This document shows positions 10,625-18,537 of a stretch of DNA of 64,000 nt, in pieces. The notes below the pieces were generated by a model. It saw only the letters and a program-made list of their open reading frames with translations, did not search any database and was not told the origin of the DNA. Every line of letters begins with the position of its first letter. Position 1 is the stretch's first letter. The DNA comes from Nocardioides coralli (GTDB lineage Bacteria; Actinomycetota; Actinomycetes; Propionibacteriales; Nocardioidaceae). Location of the stretch: positions 1,922,001 to 1,986,000 of the forward strand of contig NZ_CP082273.1 in assembly GCF_019880385.1 (NCBI RefSeq), in the 5' to 3' direction. Made by a program: the position numbers and the translations under genes.

Positions 10625-11626
10625 TCAGTGGTTCGCCCACGCCTCGCTCTGGGTGAGTCGCAGCAGGTAGATCAACGGCGGGAGGACCAGGACCACCGCG
10701 ACGCTCACGGCGACGAGCAGCCCCTGCAGTGTCGCCGGAGCACCGGCGGCCTCGCTAATGGTCACCTCGCCGACGAGCAGCCACGGGTACTGACCGACTC
10801 CCCACCCCGAGACCACCGCGGCGACCGCGACGACCGCCGGCCCGCGAGCCACCGAATAGCGCCGACGCCACAGCAGCACCACCGTGGCGACCCCCGCAAC
10901 CGCCGAGAGCACCACCAGCGGAGCGGCGCGGCCGGTCAGTCCTTCACTCAGGACCGGAGCGTCCTGGAGGATGGGCACCAGTGCTGCGAACACCACCGCG
11001 CCCGTGGCCAGGCCCACGGCGAGGGCCCGTGTCCGCAGTTCCTCGGTGAGCCGGATACGACGGCTGCGGTGTGCGTCGGCGGCGAGGAAGACGCCCGCCA
11101 GGAACGCGCAGGTGCCGACGGCGATCACACCGCCGAACACCGAGGTCGGGTTGAGCCACGACGACCACCGGTCACCCGTCCCGTCCGCGGGCACCCGGCC
11201 CGAGGCGATGGCACCAGCGACCGTCCCAAGGAAGAACGGGGTGATGATCGAGGACACGGCGAAGATGACGCCGAACAGCCGGGCCTGACCGAGCGTGGCG
11301 GAGTACTTGCGGAAGGCGAAGCTGGCGCCGCGAAGCACGATGCCGAGCAGCGCGATCAGTAGCGGTAGTGCGAGGGTCGACATTGCGGCGGCGAACGACT
11401 CCGGGAAGCCGGTCCACCAGATGACCAGCACGTAGATCAACCACACGTGGTTGGCCTCCCACACCGGCCCGATGCTGTGGTCCACCAGGGTTCGGAGCTC
11501 GGCACCGCGGCGACTGTTGCCGGCCGTCAGGTCGAAGAAGCCCGACCCGAAGTCGGCGCCACCCAGCACGGCGTAGGCGATGACGCCAGCGAACATCGCG
11601 GCGGCGACCCCGACCTCCAGGCTCAC
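10625..11626 (-). CDS. cydB: cytochrome bd-type quinol oxidase subunit II
   Basis: A 333-residue multi-pass membrane protein with the CydB N-terminal motif AYAVLGGADFGSGFFDL and the conserved GPVWEANHVWLIY segment. It partners CydA in quinol oxidation with oxygen reduction to water. The GTG at 11626 overlaps the cydA stop (GTGA) and has an AGGAGG ribosome site. Length is normal for the family. No cydDC transporter genes follow within the window. A bd oxidase beside copper genes fits a role as a copper-independent terminal oxidase when haem-copper oxidases are compromised. This link is inference. Confidence 0.95.
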   Translation of the reverse strand: MSLEVGVAAAMFAGVIAYAVLGGADFGSGFFDLTAGNSRRGAELRTLVDHSIGPVWEANHVWLIYVLVIWWTGFPESFAAAMSTLALPLLIALLGIVLRGASFAFRKYSATLGQARLFGVIFAVSSIITPFFLGTVAGAIASGRVPADGTGDRWSSWLNPTSVFGGVIAVGTCAFLAGVFLAADAHRSRRIRLTEELRTRALAVGLATGAVVFAALVPILQDAPVLSEGLTGRAAPLVVLSAVAGVATVVLLWRRRYSVARGPAVVAVAAVVSGWGVGQYPWLLVGEVTISEAAGAPATLQGLLVAVSVAVVLVLPPLIYLLRLTQSEAWANH

Positions 11627-13029
11627 TGGCTCGCCTCCTGCGCCTCGGGGGCGTACGGGCTGGGTAGGTCGGTCTCGCCGCCTCGCCATCGGCGGGCCAT
11701 CGACCTCAACACCACGACGGCACCGACGGTCATCGCTGTGTAGATGACCGTCGAGATGCCGAGCAGCCACCACAGGGCCGAGGTGTAGTCGCCGACGGCC
11801 TCGGGCGTGCGCATCACGCCGTACACGACCCAGGGTTGTCGGCCGACCTCCGTGGCCACCCATCCGGCCTCGAGGGCGATCACGGCGAGCGGTCCCGCGG
11901 CCGCCGCGGCACGCAGGAACCACTTCTTCCTCAGGAGGTCGTGCCCGCGCCGCCGCTGCATCCAGAACCAGGCGACTCCGGCAGCGAGCAGCGTGCCGAT
12001 CCCGACCATGGTCTGAAAGGCGAGATGGGTGATGTTGACTGGTGGCCGGTCCTCCTCGGGGATCGTGTCGAGGCCGGGCACCGGCTCGTCCAGCGAGTTC
12101 ATGGCGATCAGCGAGCCAAGGACCGGGATGTCGAGCGCACCCACGACCTCGCCGTCGACCAGCACGCCGCCGAGCCGTAGCGGTGACGGACTCTCCGTCG
12201 TCTCCGCGAGCTCGAACGCCGCCAGCTTCGCGGGTTGCCGCTCATCGAGACCAGCGCCGAGGACGTGTCCGACGAACGGCTGAGTGACCGCGGCAACGGA
12301 GGCGAACACGAACGGCACCATGAATCCCAGCCGGTGGTGGCTGTCGCGACGCCCGCGCAGCATCCCGACCGCGTAGACGCCGGCGACGCTGAACCCCGCC
12401 ACCATGTAGGCGCCGACCCACATGTGGGCGAACTGGAGGAAGGCGTGCTGGTTGAACAGCACCGCCCACGGCTGGACGTCGGTGACCTCGCCGCCGGCGA
12501 TCCGGAAGCCGGTCGGCACGTTCATCCAGGCGTTGACGGCGACCACGCAGTAGGCGCCGACGATGCCGGTCACCGCCATCGGCAGGACCATCAGGACGTG
12601 TCGACCAGGCGGCATCCGACCCCAGCCGTAGAGGTAGATGCCCAGGAAGATCGCCTCGAGGAAGAAGGCCAGGCCTTCGAAGGCGAAGGGCAGGCCGAGC
12701 ACGTCGCCGTAGGTGCCCATCAGCCCGGGCCACAACAACCCCATCTCGAAGCTGAGGACCGTGCCCGATACCGCGCCGATCGCGAACAGGACCGCCGACA
12801 CCTTCGCCCATCTCTGAGCGAGGGTGAGCGACACCTGATCCTGTCGTCGAATTCCCCGCAGGTGCATCACAAAGATCATCGCCGGGAATGCGACGCCAAA
12901 GCAGGCCAGCACGATGTGCCACCCCAGCGACAGCGCCATCTGCTGCCGGGCCGGGAGCAGCCCTGCGGGTTCGGCTGCAGAAGGCGCGGCTTGGACGACG
13001 GCGTCGAGGACAAGCTCGGGGGTCAGCAC
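11623..13029 (-). CDS. cydA: cytochrome bd-type quinol oxidase subunit I
   Basis: A 468-residue haem-binding subunit. It has the N-terminal quinol oxidase helices (LGWHIVLACFGVAFP), the haem-ligand histidine region, the FNQHAFLQFAHMWVGAYM segment, a short Q-loop region around residues 245-300 and the GRQPWVVYGVMRT signature. The short Q loop resembles the form lacking the long insertion of E. coli CydA. The GTG start at 13029 sits seven bases after a TAGCGT hexamer (13037-13042) without a clear ribosome site, so leaderless transcription is likely. It is co-transcribed with cydB through a GTGA overlap. Confidence 0.95.
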   Translation of the reverse strand: MLTPELVLDAVVQAAPSAAEPAGLLPARQQMALSLGWHIVLACFGVAFPAMIFVMHLRGIRRQDQVSLTLAQRWAKVSAVLFAIGAVSGTVLSFEMGLLWPGLMGTYGDVLGLPFAFEGLAFFLEAIFLGIYLYGWGRMPPGRHVLMVLPMAVTGIVGAYCVVAVNAWMNVPTGFRIAGGEVTDVQPWAVLFNQHAFLQFAHMWVGAYMVAGFSVAGVYAVGMLRGRRDSHHRLGFMVPFVFASVAAVTQPFVGHVLGAGLDERQPAKLAAFELAETTESPSPLRLGGVLVDGEVVGALDIPVLGSLIAMNSLDEPVPGLDTIPEEDRPPVNITHLAFQTMVGIGTLLAAGVAWFWMQRRRGHDLLRKKWFLRAAAAAGPLAVIALEAGWVATEVGRQPWVVYGVMRTPEAVGDYTSALWWLLGISTVIYTAMTVGAVVVLRSMARRWRGGETDLPSPYAPEAQEASQ

Positions 13030-13123
13030 GGCATCAACGCTATGGAGCGGCTCCGCTCACACCATCGTTTGTGAAAAGCTTCACGAAGACGTCCGGGGCC
13101 GCTGCCTGACTGCTCGCGCGAGA

Positions 13124-14023
13124 TCACCAGGTTGCCTCATGACACTCGCGGGAGGGATCCACCTCGACCTGAAGGGTCGCGTGCTCGATGCCGTGCGCGT
13201 CACGCAGTGCCGCCTGGGCACCGGTGAGCACTGTTTGGGTGTCGGCGCCGTCTGTCACCACGAGATGGGCCGTGGCGACGTTCATGCCCGAGGTAAGCGT
13301 CCAGGCGTGAAGATCGTGGACCTCCGCGACGCCGGGCAGCCCCTCAAGGTCCTCCACAATCGCGTCGAGGTCGACGTCGTGGGGTGCATGCTGGCCCAGA
13401 ACGGCGAGTACCTCCCGGCCGAGGATGACGGCACGGACGGCAACGAAGAGGCCAATGGCCACAGCCACCACGGTGTCCCACACCCCCGCGCCGGTGAGCC
13501 CAACGAGCAGCCCGGCGACGAGAACGCCGACGCTGCCTGCAGCGTCGGCCATCACCTCGAGGTAGGCCCCCTTGACGTTGATCGACTCCCGAGCACCGCC
13601 ACGCAAGAGAAACAGGCAGACGAGGTTGATGATCAGGCCGAGGGCACCGACGACCATCATCGGCCCGAAGGAGATCTCGATGGTCTCTCCGATCCGGCCG
13701 ATGGCCTCGAGCACCACATAGACCGACACTCCGAGCATGATCAGGACGGTCAGTCCCGAGGCGAAGACCTCGGCGCGGTAGGAGCCGTAGGTGCGACGTC
13801 CCGTCGCATCGGGGCGGGTCGCGATCTTGGTGGCAACAAGTGCTGCCCCCAGGGCCACCACATCAGCTGCCATGTGACCAGCGTCGGAGATCAGCGCCAA
13901 CGAGCCGCTGATGAGTCCGACGGCCAGCTCGACCCCGAAGAAGCTCGCGACCAGACCGAACGCCAACGCGAGGCGCCACCGGTGACGCCCGCCGGCGTGT
14001 CCGTGTCCGTGGCCGGCGCCCAT
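13124..14023 (-). CDS. cation diffusion facilitator (Zn/Cd/Co efflux)
   Basis: A 299-residue CDF transporter. The N-terminus is His-rich (GHGHGHAGGRH), six transmembrane segments follow with the SDAGHMAAD metal-site motif in helix 2 and a second Asp-containing site in helix 5 (EVMADAAGS), and a cytoplasmic C-terminal domain ends the protein. CDF pumps export divalent metals such as zinc in exchange for protons. The ATG at 14023 shares one base with the stop of the upstream ArsR gene (TGATG), so it is translationally coupled to its regulator. This makes it a metal-inducible efflux gene, with Zn, Cd or Co as candidate substrates. Confidence 0.93.
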   Translation of the reverse strand: MGAGHGHGHAGGRHRWRLALAFGLVASFFGVELAVGLISGSLALISDAGHMAADVVALGAALVATKIATRPDATGRRTYGSYRAEVFASGLTVLIMLGVSVYVVLEAIGRIGETIEISFGPMMVVGALGLIINLVCLFLLRGGARESINVKGAYLEVMADAAGSVGVLVAGLLVGLTGAGVWDTVVAVAIGLFVAVRAVILGREVLAVLGQHAPHDVDLDAIVEDLEGLPGVAEVHDLHAWTLTSGMNVATAHLVVTDGADTQTVLTGAQAALRDAHGIEHATLQVEVDPSRECHEATW

Positions 14024-14395
14024 CAGAGGACACCCCCGGCCGTCGGGCAATCGGTGACAGCCTCGCCGGTGGTCGCGAGGACCCGATCTGCGGCCAGCAG
14101 CACGTCGCGCACGGGGACCCCCGGGGTCAACGAGAAGACGGACGCACGTCCGCGGGGCCGTGACTGCACCAGACCACAGTCGCGCAGGCACGCCAGGTGC
14201 TTGGACACGGTGGACTGCGCGAGGCCGAGGTGATCCACGAGGTCGACCACGCGGTGGGGGGCCGAGGTGGAGGTGGGCCAGGATCGCCAGCCGCGATGGA
14301 TCACCGAGGGCACGGAAGAGCGCGGCTGATGCCTCCGTGGCCTGCTGGCACACGGCTGGAGCCATAGCATCGCTCAATGGCGACATCATCGTCAT
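14023..14395 (-). pseudogene. ArsR/SmtB-family regulator with a frameshift at a G6 run
   Basis: The first part reads MTMMSPLSDAMAP through ALGDPSRLAILAHLHLG in one frame. The winged-helix part (VVDLVDHLGLAQSTVSKHLACLRDCGLV) and C-terminus are in another frame that ends at 14023. Removing one base from the six-G run at 14256-14261 joins them into a normal ArsR-family protein of about 123 residues with HLACLRDC cysteines suited to metal sensing. The ATG at 14395 is six bases after a TAGTAT hexamer (14402-14407), a leaderless start. The stop overlaps the CDF start, so a premature frame exit could also affect its translation. A true mutation, slippage or a sequencing error are all possible. Confidence 0.75.
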
Positions 14396-14448
14396 AGGGC
14401 GATACTAAGGTCGCTTCTCGCCGATGTCCAGCCACCCGGACGCAATTG

Positions 14449-14467
14449 CTACTATCGCACATAGTAG
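14449..14467. promoter_or_regulatory. palindromic operator, BlaI-type candidate, before dsbA-like operon
   Basis: CTACTAT-N5-ATAGTAG, a 19-bp palindrome with perfect 7-bp arms, 22 bp before the GTG at 14489. Almost the same palindrome lies before resB at 23868. The BlaI-family gene at 18172 is the best candidate to bind both. Known BlaI/MecI operators are short TAC/GTA dyads. Confidence 0.65.
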
Positions 14468-14488
14468 ACCGATGAGAGGTGGAGGCCA

Positions 14489-15151
14489 GTGCGTAAGCAG
14501 ACCAAGGGAGCCCTCGGGGCCGGCGCGATCGTGGTGGCCGTGCTGGCAACCCTGCTGCTCGTGGGGCAGGCCGGTGAGGACGACGGCGGCGCAGCCGCGG
14601 TGGACACGCCGGCCCAGGAGAGCGCCGTTGTTCGCGAGGACAGCCGCATCCTCGGCGAGGAGGGGACCAGCGACGTCACGTTCGTCGAGTTCCTCGACTT
14701 CGAGTGTGAGGCCTGCCGGGCGGCTTATCCGGTGGTCGAGGACCTACGTGCGCAGTACGCGGGCGAGGTCACGTTCGTCATCCGCTACTTCCCGTTGCCG
14801 GGGCACTTCAACTCCGAGCGTGCCGCGCGGGCCGTCGAGTCCGCGGCTCGGCAGGGCGAGCTCGAGGCGATGTACAGCAAGATGTACGAGACGCAGGAGA
14901 GCTGGGGCGAGTCACAGGAACCGCAGGACGAGCTCTTCCGCAGCTTCGCGGAAGACATCGGACTCGACATGGAGCAGTACGACGCCGACTACACCTCCGA
15001 CGAGGTCGCCGACCGGGTGGCCCGCGACCTCGAGGACGGCACCACGCTCGGCGTGCAGGGGACGCCGACCTTCTACGTCGACGGCGAGCTCTTCCAGCCG
15101 GAGACGGTGGAGGACTTCTCGACCGCCCTCGACGACGCGCTCGCCGAGTGA
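14489..15151 (+). CDS. membrane-anchored DsbA-like thiol oxidoreductase
   Basis: A 220-residue protein with an N-terminal membrane anchor (residues 9-26), then a thioredoxin fold with an active site CEAC (Cys73, Cys76) followed by the DsbA-type helical insert, and the cis-Pro loop GTPTFYVDGE. It should form disulfides in exported proteins and be re-oxidised by the VKOR encoded next. The GTG at 14489 has a GAGGTGGAGG ribosome site, and the stop overlaps the VKOR start (GTGA). First gene of a four-gene operon behind the BlaI-type palindrome. Confidence 0.9.
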   Translation: MRKQTKGALGAGAIVVAVLATLLLVGQAGEDDGGAAAVDTPAQESAVVREDSRILGEEGTSDVTFVEFLDFECEACRAAYPVVEDLRAQYAGEVTFVIRYFPLPGHFNSERAARAVESAARQGELEAMYSKMYETQESWGESQEPQDELFRSFAEDIGLDMEQYDADYTSDEVADRVARDLEDGTTLGVQGTPTFYVDGELFQPETVEDFSTALDDALAE

Positions 15152-15735
15152 CCCAGGATCGCAGGCTCCCCGCAGGCCTCATCCTCGGCGGCCTGGTGGG
15201 CCTGATCGCCTCGGCGGTGCTGTTGATCGAGCGGATCCGGGTGGGCGAGGACAGCGATTACGTCCCCACCTGCAGCATCAACCCGATCATCAGCTGCGGC
15301 TCGATCATGGAGTCGGCACAGGCTTCCCTGCTCGGCTTCCCGAACCCGATCATCGGGGTGGCCGCCTTCCCGGTCGTGGTGGCCACCGGCGCCGCATTGC
15401 TGGGCGGCGCACGACTCCCCCGCTGGTACTGGCTCGGCCTCCAAGTCGGCGTGACCGCGGCGCTGGGACTGGTGGCGTGGCTCGTGTTCCAGAGCCTCTA
15501 CCGGATTGGGGCGTTGTGCCCCTACTGCATGGTCGTGTGGGTGGTGGTGATTCCCACGTTCTGGTACGTGACGCTGCGCAACCTCGCGAGCGGGGCGTTC
15601 GGGCAGAAGGCAGCGTCAGCCCCCGGGACCACCGTGATGCGGGAGTGGCACGCGCCGGTCTTGCTGGCGGCCTACCTGCTGGTGGGCGTCCTCATCACGG
15701 TCCGGTTCTGGTCCTACTGGTCCACGCTGCTGTGA
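15148..15735 (+). CDS. vitamin K epoxide reductase (VKOR) family protein
   Basis: A 195-residue integral membrane protein of the VKOR family. The loop cysteines (CSINPIISCG) and the active-site pair CPYC in a transmembrane helix (IGALCPYCMVVW) are both visible, with a Ser residue in CGSIM as usual. In actinobacteria VKOR re-oxidises DsbA-like proteins and passes electrons to quinone. The GTG start overlaps the preceding DsbA-like gene by four bases, supporting a functional pair. A 16-bp gap separates it from ccdA. Confidence 0.93.
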   Translation: MTQDRRLPAGLILGGLVGLIASAVLLIERIRVGEDSDYVPTCSINPIISCGSIMESAQASLLGFPNPIIGVAAFPVVVATGAALLGGARLPRWYWLGLQVGVTAALGLVAWLVFQSLYRIGALCPYCMVVWVVVIPTFWYVTLRNLASGAFGQKAASAPGTTVMREWHAPVLLAAYLLVGVLITVRFWSYWSTLL

Positions 15736-15751
15736 CGGCTGGGGACCGATC

Positions 15752-16534
15752 ATGATCGGCGATCTGCAGGGGACTGTCCTTGACGGCTCTCTGTTGGCCG
15801 CGCTGCCCGTCGCACTCGCCGCGGGACTCCTGTCCTTCTTCACCCCGTGCTCCCTGCCGCTGGTGCCGGGGTATCTCTCCTACGTCGCGGGGATGGCCGG
15901 CGCGGAGTCCGAGGTGACGCGCGAGTTGCGTGGGGGTCGTCCGGCGCGCCGTTCCAGGACGGTGCTCGGCGCGGCCCTGTTCGTGTTGGGGTTCGCCGTG
16001 GTGTTCACCAGCTACGGGGTGGCGTTCGGCTCATTGGGATCGCTGCTGTTGGCCCACCAGGAGACGATCTGGCGGGTCGCAGGCGGGTTCACAATCGTCT
16101 TGGGGCTGCTGTTTGCCGGCGGCGCGGGTCGGCTTCCGTTGCTCGGCCGCACGGCGCGGCCGCGAGTGACCCCGCAACTCGGGCTGGCCGGCGCGCCACT
16201 GCTGGGTGCGGTGTTCGCGGTCGGCTGGACCCCGTGTATCGGTCCCGCCCTGGCTGCCGTGCTGACCCTCTCCACGACGTCGGCCACCGCCGAGAGGGGA
16301 GCCGTCCTGTCTCTCGCCTATGCCTTGGGGCTCGGGCTGCCCTTCCTGCTCGCCGCAGTCTCGCTGACGCGGGCGATGAGAGTGTTCGCCTGGGTGAGGC
16401 ACCGCTCCGTGTGGATCACCCGTGGCGGCGGCGCCATGTTGGTCGCCGTCGGCGTGCTGCAGGTCTCAGGCGTCTGGTCGGAACTCGTGGCCTCCATACA
16501 GACCCTGGTTGCCGGCTGGCAGGCCCCGCTTTGA
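15752..16534 (+). CDS. ccdA: cytochrome c biogenesis protein CcdA
   Basis: A 260-residue, six-helix membrane protein. It has both conserved half-site cysteine motifs, FFTPCSLPLVPGYLSY in helix 1 and GWTPCIGPALAAVL in helix 4. CcdA carries reducing power from cytoplasmic thioredoxin across the membrane to ResA-type proteins, keeping apocytochrome c cysteines reduced for haem attachment. The stop overlaps the TTG start of the ResA gene (TTGA). Its place beside an oxidising DsbA/VKOR pair means one operon encodes both oxidising and reducing thiol branches. Confidence 0.95.
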   Translation: MIGDLQGTVLDGSLLAALPVALAAGLLSFFTPCSLPLVPGYLSYVAGMAGAESEVTRELRGGRPARRSRTVLGAALFVLGFAVVFTSYGVAFGSLGSLLLAHQETIWRVAGGFTIVLGLLFAGGAGRLPLLGRTARPRVTPQLGLAGAPLLGAVFAVGWTPCIGPALAAVLTLSTTSATAERGAVLSLAYALGLGLPFLLAAVSLTRAMRVFAWVRHRSVWITRGGGAMLVAVGVLQVSGVWSELVASIQTLVAGWQAPL

Positions 16535-17151
16535 AGTCCATCAAGGGGTTCATCGTCCTTCTCGCCGCCATCGGCCTCACCCTCGCCGCAGTCGCGTGGT
16601 GGACGTCGTTGTCCCGATCCGGGACGTCTACCCCCGGCTCTACCAAAGGCAGCTTCGACGGCACTGACGTGGTCCAGCAGTACGAGCCGGAGGACCGCCG
16701 CCCGCTGACTCGCTTCACTGCGTCACTCTTGGACGGGAGCCAGTTCGACAGCGATGACCTGCTCGGTCGCCCGGCGGTGGTCAACGTGTGGGGTTCGTGG
16801 TGCGGGCCGTGCCGGGCCGAGGCGCCGGCCCTCGCCCGGGTCGCGCGCGACTTAGAGGGTCGGGTCCGCTTCCTCGGGCTCAACGTCCGCGACAGTCCCG
16901 ACGCGGCGCGCGCGTTCGAGCGTGCCTTTGAGGTCCCCTACCCAAGCGTGCACCCGGACGACAGTGCCCGTGCGATCCTCGCTTTCGGAGGCGCCCTCAC
17001 CGCCACGGCCGTGCCCACGACGGTCGTGCTCGACAGCGACGGCCGAATCGCCGCGCGAGTCGTGGGCCAGGTGGACTACTCCACCTTGAGCGGTCTCGTC
17101 ACCGACGTGCTCGAGCTGCCCACCGGGCCTGCCAACGGATCGAAGCGCTGA
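16531..17151 (+). CDS. resA: ResA/TlpA-like membrane-anchored thioredoxin
   Basis: A 206-residue protein with a short cytoplasmic start, a membrane anchor (residues 7-26) and a thioredoxin domain with WCGPC (Cys91, Cys94) and the cis-Pro AVPTTVVLD. It reduces the CXXCH cysteines of apocytochrome c using electrons from CcdA. The TTG at 16531 is chosen because it gives the complete anchor and overlaps the ccdA stop. Upstream in-frame extensions would fall inside ccdA. A hairpin directly after the stop probably ends the operon. Confidence 0.93.
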   Translation: MKSIKGFIVLLAAIGLTLAAVAWWTSLSRSGTSTPGSTKGSFDGTDVVQQYEPEDRRPLTRFTASLLDGSQFDSDDLLGRPAVVNVWGSWCGPCRAEAPALARVARDLEGRVRFLGLNVRDSPDAARAFERAFEVPYPSVHPDDSARAILAFGGALTATAVPTTVVLDSDGRIAARVVGQVDYSTLSGLVTDVLELPTGPANGSKR

Positions 17152-17152
17152 C

Positions 17153-17173
17153 GCGCCGGGAACCGCCCGGCGC
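17153..17173. terminator. hairpin between convergent resA and M56 genes
   Basis: GCGCCGGG-AACCG-CCCGGCGC, a perfect 8-bp GC stem starting two bases after the resA stop and 42 bp before the stop of the M56 gene. Position between convergent operons supports termination. No U run is seen. Confidence 0.6.
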
Positions 17174-17215
17174 AACGTCTGACCCACACAGGCCTGAGCG
17201 AGACAGAGGAGGCTG

Positions 17216-18175
17216 TCAGCCGCGAGCGGGAGGCGCGGCCAGGGAACAGCAATCCCTCGTGGCCGCCTCGATCGCCGGCGCCAGGGCGAGCCCCACCGGG
17301 ACCGACAGGGCAGCCACGGCCGCCGCACCCACCATCAGGCCCATCCCTCGGCGCCGCGGCTCGGGCGGGGCAGTCAGGCGCCGCACTCGTTGCAGGGCAG
17401 CGGTGTCGCTGGCAGCCATGGCGGCCTCGGGGCGTACACCCGTGCCGAGGGCTACCAAGGCATGTGCCAAGGATCGACGGTCGGCGGCGCCGGACGCCGC
17501 GTCGTCGGCCGTCATCTCCAGGAGCACGGTCACCTGGTCGTGGGCCTCGGCGAACAGCGGGACCCATCGGAACGTCCGCCGCAGCGCGTCGGCGTAGGCG
17601 ACCGCGAGGTGGTGCCGGGCACGCAGGTGTCGGTGCTCGTGACCGAGGACGAGCTCGCGCTCACGGTCGGTGAGGATCTCCAGGGCCGCCGTCGACAACA
17701 CGACCGTGCCCGAGCCACCGGGCAGGCAGTAGGCCACAGGAACGGCGTGGTCGACGACGGTGAATCCTTCGGGATGGCGGTTCCCGACCAGACGCAGCGC
17801 CGCGCGCTGGGATCGACGCAACTGGGCCGTCCGGCGGAAGGCTCGTGCCGTCGTGGCGGCCAGGAGTCCGGCGAGGACAGCGACCATGCCTAGGCCGGCG
17901 ACGCCCGGCCAGATCCCGAGCGGGGTCTCGTAGTGCTCGACGACGGTGATGGTGTGGGCGTTGAGCAGGTAGGAAAGCGAATACCTCATCGGCAGGAACG
18001 GCAAGGCCAGGGCCACCGCGGCGAGCAGGATCGCCAGGACGACGGAGGTGGACAACGCCTGCCAGCCCACGATCGCTGCTCGCGGCGCCCGCGAGGACCA
18101 CTCTCGGCGGAGAAGTCGCGCACCGAGACCAGCGACTGTCGAGGCGTAGGCGATGAGGAGCAGGGCCGCGATCAC
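17216..18175 (-). CDS. M56-family membrane metalloprotease (BlaR1-type, no sensor domain)
   Basis: A 319-residue membrane protein of the BlaR1/MecR1 peptidase family. Hydrophobic helices surround a cytosolic-side zinc site HEHRH (His179, Glu180, His183) with a downstream Glu in LLEMTADDA. There is no penicillin-binding sensor domain, and after the last helix the chain ends with a short extracytoplasmic tail carrying CC (RDCCSLA), which could sense metal or redox state. The GTG at 18175 overlaps the blaI stop (GTGA). In the known BlaR1/BlaI pairs the protease triggers BlaI cleavage. Here the signal is unknown, and copper or thiol stress is suggested only by the neighbours. Confidence 0.88.
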   Translation of the reverse strand: MIAALLLIAYASTVAGLGARLLRREWSSRAPRAAIVGWQALSTSVVLAILLAAVALALPFLPMRYSLSYLLNAHTITVVEHYETPLGIWPGVAGLGMVAVLAGLLAATTARAFRRTAQLRRSQRAALRLVGNRHPEGFTVVDHAVPVAYCLPGGSGTVVLSTAALEILTDRERELVLGHEHRHLRARHHLAVAYADALRRTFRWVPLFAEAHDQVTVLLEMTADDAASGAADRRSLAHALVALGTGVRPEAAMAASDTAALQRVRRLTAPPEPRRRGMGLMVGAAAVAALSVPVGLALAPAIEAATRDCCSLAAPPARG

Positions 18176-18537
18176 GAGGACTCGTCCGCCCGCTCGGTCA
18201 GCGCCGCGAGCAGCTCGGCTGCCTCCTCGGACTCCATCCGCCCGACCAGGTGCATGAGTGCGGCCGTGCGGTCATCGCTCTCGGCCAGCACTTCCTGCAA
18301 CATCGCGGCGGTGTGCTCCTCACGCGAGGAGACTGGCGCGTAGGCGTAGGCCTTTCCCACTTTCTCCCGCTGGACCAGCCCCTTGGAGTGCAGATTGTCC
18401 AGAACCGTCATCACCGTGGTGTAGGCCAACGGCCGGTCGTGCCTGATGTTCTCGAGCACTTCTCGCACTAGCGCGGGGTGATCCAGCCCCCACAGGTGCT
18501 GCATGACCGCTGTCTCGAGCTGGCCCAGCTGCCTCAC
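18172..18537 (-). CDS. BlaI/MecI-family transcriptional repressor
   Basis: A 121-residue BlaI-type winged-helix repressor (LGQLETAVMQHLW, then the recognition region AYTTVMTVLDNLHSKGLV and wing KAYAYAPV) with a helical C-terminal dimerisation part. It pairs with the M56 protease encoded next. Its GTG at 18537 overlaps the stop of copD-ctaG, so it is the sixth gene of the resB operon and would be autoregulated. The likely operators are TACTAT-N5-ATAGTA at 14449-14467 and 23868-23886. No beta-lactamase gene is present, so the regulon is something else. Confidence 0.92.
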   Translation of the reverse strand: MRQLGQLETAVMQHLWGLDHPALVREVLENIRHDRPLAYTTVMTVLDNLHSKGLVQREKVGKAYAYAPVSSREEHTAAMLQEVLAESDDRTAALMHLVGRMESEEAAELLAALTERADESS

